Assembly (NCBI GenBank): GCA_028673005.1
Contig: CM054117.1
Span: 4,030,001 to 4,094,000, forward strand
DNA length: 64,000 nucleotides
Origin: Tanypteryx hageni
Lineage: Eukaryota > Arthropoda > Insecta > Odonata > Petaluridae
Reading direction: 5' to 3'
The translations under genes were made by a program, and so were the position numbers. The notes below the pieces were generated by a model that saw only the letters and a list, made by a program, of their open reading frames with translations, had not been told where the DNA came from and did not search any database. How positions within the stretch are numbered: position 1 is the first letter of the stretch; the number at the start of each line of letters is the position of its first letter. Shown here one piece after another: positions 60,565 through 64,000 of this stretch.

Positions 60565-60844
60565 GGATCAAGTGAATAAAAAATAAGCTTAAGATTTCTA
60601 CCATTTTTTAAGCAAATGATTGATTTGGGATGAATAAAAAAATAGCATTTGCTTTTGCTAGAAAGAATAAGCATTTGCTTATTTTTAGGATTTTTCTTAA
60701 GCATTTGCTTAAAATTGTATGAATAAAACTGAGCTTATGCTTAATGCTTTAAGCTTATTTTTTTTTGAGGTAAAGGGCTTGCTAACAACAAGATATTTTG
60801 GAGTATTCTATTTTCACGATAATTTAACCTAAATATAAATTGAT

Positions 60845-61669
60845 ATGGCAGAGTTTATGGTGACAAGAAAAGTTAAAAAATGCGAGAAAAGACGAGTTTC
60901 AACAACGAACAGTTATAAAAATTTATATCGGTTCTCTGGAGAAAATGTGGAGTTTATTTCAAATCTATTTCTCGGAGAATATCAAGAGAGATATGGTGGA
61001 GCACTGTCTTCCAAACAGAAGATAGAAATATTTTTAAGGTACTTAAGTGATCCTGGGTTTCAAATAGGAGTTGGGGAAGATCACTGCACAACTGTATGTA
61101 AGATAGCGAAATTTGTGGCATCCAAAATCACTATAAAGGCAAATGGCTGGATTAAATTTCCTCCTGTAATTGCACTCGTGCAAATAGTGAAACTGAATCA
61201 TTTTGGCGATGAATATATAAATAGAAAAGGTTTTCCATCCATAAATACTCGGCAACTTGTGATTTGGATTACATTTTCACTAGTGTGGATATTCAATGGC
61301 CAGGTTCTGTTCACGATAATCATATACTTAAATGATCCAATTTATATGATTTCATGTTTAAGTCAAATAATGCTACAGTTATTCTCGGAGACTGGCTATG
61401 GTATTTTACCTTGGTTAATGGTTCCATTTAAAAATCCTCAGTTGCCACAAGAAAAACTTTATAATAGAATACATGCTCAAGAAAGAACAGTTATTGAAGG
61501 TGCTTTTGGCCAATTGAAATGCCGTTTCCCAATGATAGGTTACAAAGTAAGGGTTTCTTTGGACAGAATGATTATACTTACGAGTTACTTGATGCAGAAA
61601 ATGATGAGGAAGAATTTGAAACTGAAGCAGAAATCAAGAGAAAAGGTCAAAGAATATGAAATGAAATAG
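60845..61669 (+). pseudogene. Harbinger (HARBI1-like) transposase, frame open but damaged
   Basis: The 274-residue frame starts MAEFMVTRKVKKCEKRRVST. Recognisable parts are [20 protein letters not shown] (N-terminal region), [56 protein letters not shown] and RTVIEGAFGQLKCRFP, where Glu is the last catalytic residue. The first Asp block (normally G-x-x-D-G-T) is missing between 61160 and 61200. The D-S/T-G-Y block reads ETGYG after internal shifts, so its catalytic Asp is lost. Compensating indels keep the frame open. The intact family cuts at 3-bp target sites with a Myb-like partner. Confidence 0.82.
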
Positions 61670-62156
61670 CGGATTTATTGCATAATATTGATGAAATGTT
61701 TAGTTTTTACAAAACATGAAGCTTTTTTATATAAAATATATTTCAATTAACTATTAACCTAAATACAGTGTATTAGTATTTTCAACTCTCGTAATATCAT
61801 CGTAATTACTGCTGCCAGCAATATACACCTCAGGCACAAAAGTTTCATTAGCTTTCAATTTTTCTACCGTAATAGTCTCACGTTGTCTGTAAATTGATCA
61901 AATTTAACTGTTTTAATAAAACTAGTCTCTAAAGTTCTTGTAAATTTAAGTTTTTTGTTTCTTCTATCTTGTGCTTAAATGTTTCTTTTGAAACTTCACA
62001 TGGCACTGGCTTTTCATTCTCATCTTCCTTATAATCTACAACTTTGCAGACATAAAAAGAGAAGATTCGTAGGCTACCGAAGATGAATCATCAAATCCAC
62101 TCGATGTTGCACCCTCTACTTGATTGAAACTTGGATTGTCATCCTCGTTCATAATA

Positions 62157-62447
62157 TCATAAAACGATTGTTCCCACTCTTTCAATTTCATATTTTTGTT
62201 TCCATTTGTCTTCATGTCTTTTCTTTTTAATCTGCGTCTCCATATTATGAATTTTTTTTAATTTGTGCCCCAGTAATTCCTTTCCCAAATATCTGTAGGT
62301 ATTTCTGCCAACTATCATCAATTCCTTAGCCTTCTTCTTTTTTATTTCTGGGATTTGGCTCTTATTTAAAATTATTTTGTTTTCTTGTATTATTTTAACA
62401 AGTTGTGTTTGGTACAGATGTTTCCTCATTATCACACCCTTCAACAC
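62157..62447 (-). pseudogene. Harbinger accessory Myb/MADF-like protein relic
   Basis: The minus-strand 96-residue frame contains YQTQLVKIIQENKIILNKSQ and then KKIHNMETQIKKKRHEDKWK. It follows the spacing of the Myb/SANT or MADF domain protein that accompanies Harbinger transposases and helps bring them to the ends. Tryptophans expected in the domain are lost. Assignment rests mostly on position and helix pattern. Confidence 0.45.
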
Positions 62448-62846
62448 TTGACATCAAATGGCCCTCCATTTCCTGTAATAAATGCTTGTAATATTTGTTT
62501 TAAGTTTAACTAATTGAATAAAAATGTACCCATGATTTGTGATACTATCGAATTCAGTTAAAAAAGAAATATTTAAAGAAGATTTAATTAATTAACATTT
62601 TTTAAAATATTACCCAATATATTTATGTATATCTTGATCTCTGGACCAAATAAACTACTACTACTATTTGTTGTTAGTTTTACATTTAACTAATACTTTA
62701 AATGGAAACAAAAACAAGTGAGGGTTAAGAATTGTAAAGTGCTTTTGTTTCGTAAAATTTAAGTATTTGCTTATGATTTTAGCAAATGCTTTTGCTTTTA
62801 GAAAATGCTTTTCGTATTTGCTTAATTTTTATTCACTCGACCCAAT

Positions 62847-63297
62847 GGCAGTTCTATATCTGATAGTTCAAAGTTATGTGTAATTCGAGGTTGTGATTAT
62901 TCTCTGGCCAAAACCTTATGGTTTTCCACGCCTGAGAAATCCTACCTCTCACCATAACACAATGCCTTGTGTTGCTCCACTGTATTTTAATAATTTAATA
63001 TCTAATAAATTTGTAATTTGGGAAGAGAAGCAGGTTCACCTATGATCCCTTCAAATTGGCTCCTTGTGCGCATGAGCCCTTGTAGGTAAGGTTGTTGGGA
63101 AAGAGCCCTTAGCTAATTAGTTTTCAGGTGAGGATTTTACCACATGCATACAGGTTTAAGATGGGCCATTCTACCTTCTCCTGAATCCACCATTACCCTC
63201 ACAACTCGCTAGTCTCAAGATCCATCAGAGGCCCAGTAGTTTAATATCTGGTAAGAAGAGTAGAGTTAGACATGGCAACAGAAGGAAATTAGAACTA
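62847..63297. other. Intron sequence, nothing recognised
   Basis: No gene or element boundary seen. Confidence 0.4.
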
Positions 63298-63475
63298 CAG
63301 TAAAACCCCTTATTTACATTTTTCTAGGGACCTGGAGAAAAAAGTGTAATTTGCGGGAAAGTGCAAATTGAGGAAAAAGGAAGTAAGACTAACAATAAAA
63401 TCAGTGTTGAAAGAGCTAAGTTTATAAAGAGTGTATCTATTTATTCATTTACTTAACCAGCACACTTTTTAAATA
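63298..63475 (+). mobile_element. Tigger-type MITE end fragment
   Basis: Begins CAGTAAAACCCCTTATTTAC. It matches the inverted sequence at 38310-38532 over its whole length, including AAGTAAGACTAACAATAAAA and CAGCACACTTTTTAA. Confidence 0.65.
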
Positions 63476-63483
63476 ATATTGCA

Positions 63484-64000
63484 GGCACACCCCAGGTTAC
63501 ATAAGCCTCGACTTACGTAAACCCGCACTTAAAGCAGCCCCATAAATTACGAAAAAAATTTTGCTATGCTTACGTTAGTGGTTTTCGTAAGCGAGCTCGA
63601 ACTAAATCTTTATGTATGTGCACGGAGAAAAATGCGAGGAATGGGTTGTAATGCAATATCCCTGCTTTGCTACTCAGCTAATGTCATTCTAGCGAATTTT
63701 TAGCAATATGTAGTGAGTTTGGTTTCGAATTACGCAATTACGAAAAAAGGCCACAGCGACTACCTACTAATCTAGCGGATCGATGTAACAATTTACCTAA
63801 TTTTAGCAACTGGCTACAATTGCTGCATTTATCTGCACTCATATGAATAAAATAATAGATTACATTGTTGTTACATGTCTGTGGGGTAGTGTGGTTTCTC
63901 TTCCAATCCCTTCAGTCTTTTTCCGATCGTTGACACGGCTGCTTGATCTCTTAATGTGTGTTTGCTTTTGCACAAATTAACGGAAGTGTGGCCCTTGTAA
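63484..64000 (+). mobile_element. Start of a further pogo-type element, cut by the window
   Basis: CAGGCACACCCCAGGTTACA with TAAGCCTCGACTTACGTAAA resembles the left ends of Tigger/pogo-type elements (compare CAGGCATCCCTCGC at 49910). The rest lies outside the window. No transposase seen in the 500 bases available. Confidence 0.45.

Larger units (their letters stand above)
60565..62846 (+). mobile_element. PIF/Harbinger transposon with both typical genes, decayed
   Basis: Left end TGGATCAAGTGAATAAAAA; right end TTTTTATTCACTCGACCCA, inverted. Both ends carry AAGCATTTGCTT-type subterminal repeats. It holds a transposase (+) and a Myb/MADF-like accessory relic (-) in convergent order, the usual PIF/Harbinger plan. 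The copy at 11224-12069 is a deleted relative in opposite orientation. No target duplication is clear. Confidence 0.85.

Overview
The window looks like a piece of an arthropod nuclear genome, most likely an insect with a large, repeat-rich genome. It is AT-rich. Two conserved host genes lie on the + strand, and their intron-exon borders follow GT-AG rules. Almost everything else is decayed transposable elements of many superfamilies. I see no bacterial operons, rRNA or CRISPR. The cysteine spacing of the COX5B protein suits an insect, but the species cannot be named from sequence reading alone.

Host genes. COX5B (cytochrome c oxidase zinc-binding subunit) is complete at 9465-9999 in three exons. 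VPS35 (retromer core subunit) follows about 400 bp downstream in the same direction. Seven exons (10682-10880, 19813-19936, 27498-27696, 45670-45864, 49632-49715, 57110-57313, 59276-59424) join in frame and encode about the first 318 of roughly 800 residues. A start-codon exon may end at 10383. The gene runs off the right edge. Its introns reach 18 kb and hold most of the transposons. The same 8-mer, TATCGATC, precedes both genes and resembles the insect DRE promoter motif.

Layout. 1-1450: non-LTR reverse-transcriptase relic. 1400-1855: LINE ORF1-like relic (-). 2471-2504: tiny TTAA-flanked palindrome. 2530-4441: hAT transposase relic (-). 4534-5019 and 6574-6668: hAT MITEs. 5374-8684: decayed hAT element holding a Helitron-like insertion. 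9200-10383: COX5B and the VPS35 promoter region. 11224-12069: deleted Harbinger element. 12409-16257: hAT element containing a nearly intact Tigger transposon, which itself contains a MITE with a tRNA-Glu-like sequence. 16839-17039: foldback MITE. 17165-19310: RTE-like LINE. 22370-25753: cluster of Helitron-like elements and a palindrome. 26474-26868: Tc1-like remnant. 28154-34357: tandem Helitron-like copies interrupted by a mariner and a second Tigger. 35280-35663: inverted hammerhead-like motifs. 36718-38293: Helitron-like head-to-head dimer. 38560-41440: second RTE-like LINE with a (TA)n tail. 41996-43025: tandem duplication. 43674-43971: hAT MITE. 46094-46582: LINE fragment. 47131-49490: foldback element split by a jerky/Tigger transposon. 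49910-52060: pogo-type transposase relic. 52815-53518: Helitron-like copy. 54728-55761: TA-flanked transposon. 55980-56540: pogo relic. 57738-58320: hAT MITE inside a tandem repeat. 60565-62846: Harbinger element. 63298-64000: Tigger-type ends.

How it fits together. Only COX5B and VPS35 appear to be functional genes, and both are housekeeping genes in a shared euchromatic stretch. The transposons are a nested record of insertions. Several keep exact or near-exact 8-bp (hAT) or TA (Tc1/mariner/pogo) target-site duplications, so insertion order can be read directly. The observations most worth following up are the head-to-head Helitron-like dimers with the same junction design at two loci, and three copies of a 41-43 nt motif that folds like a hammerhead ribozyme.
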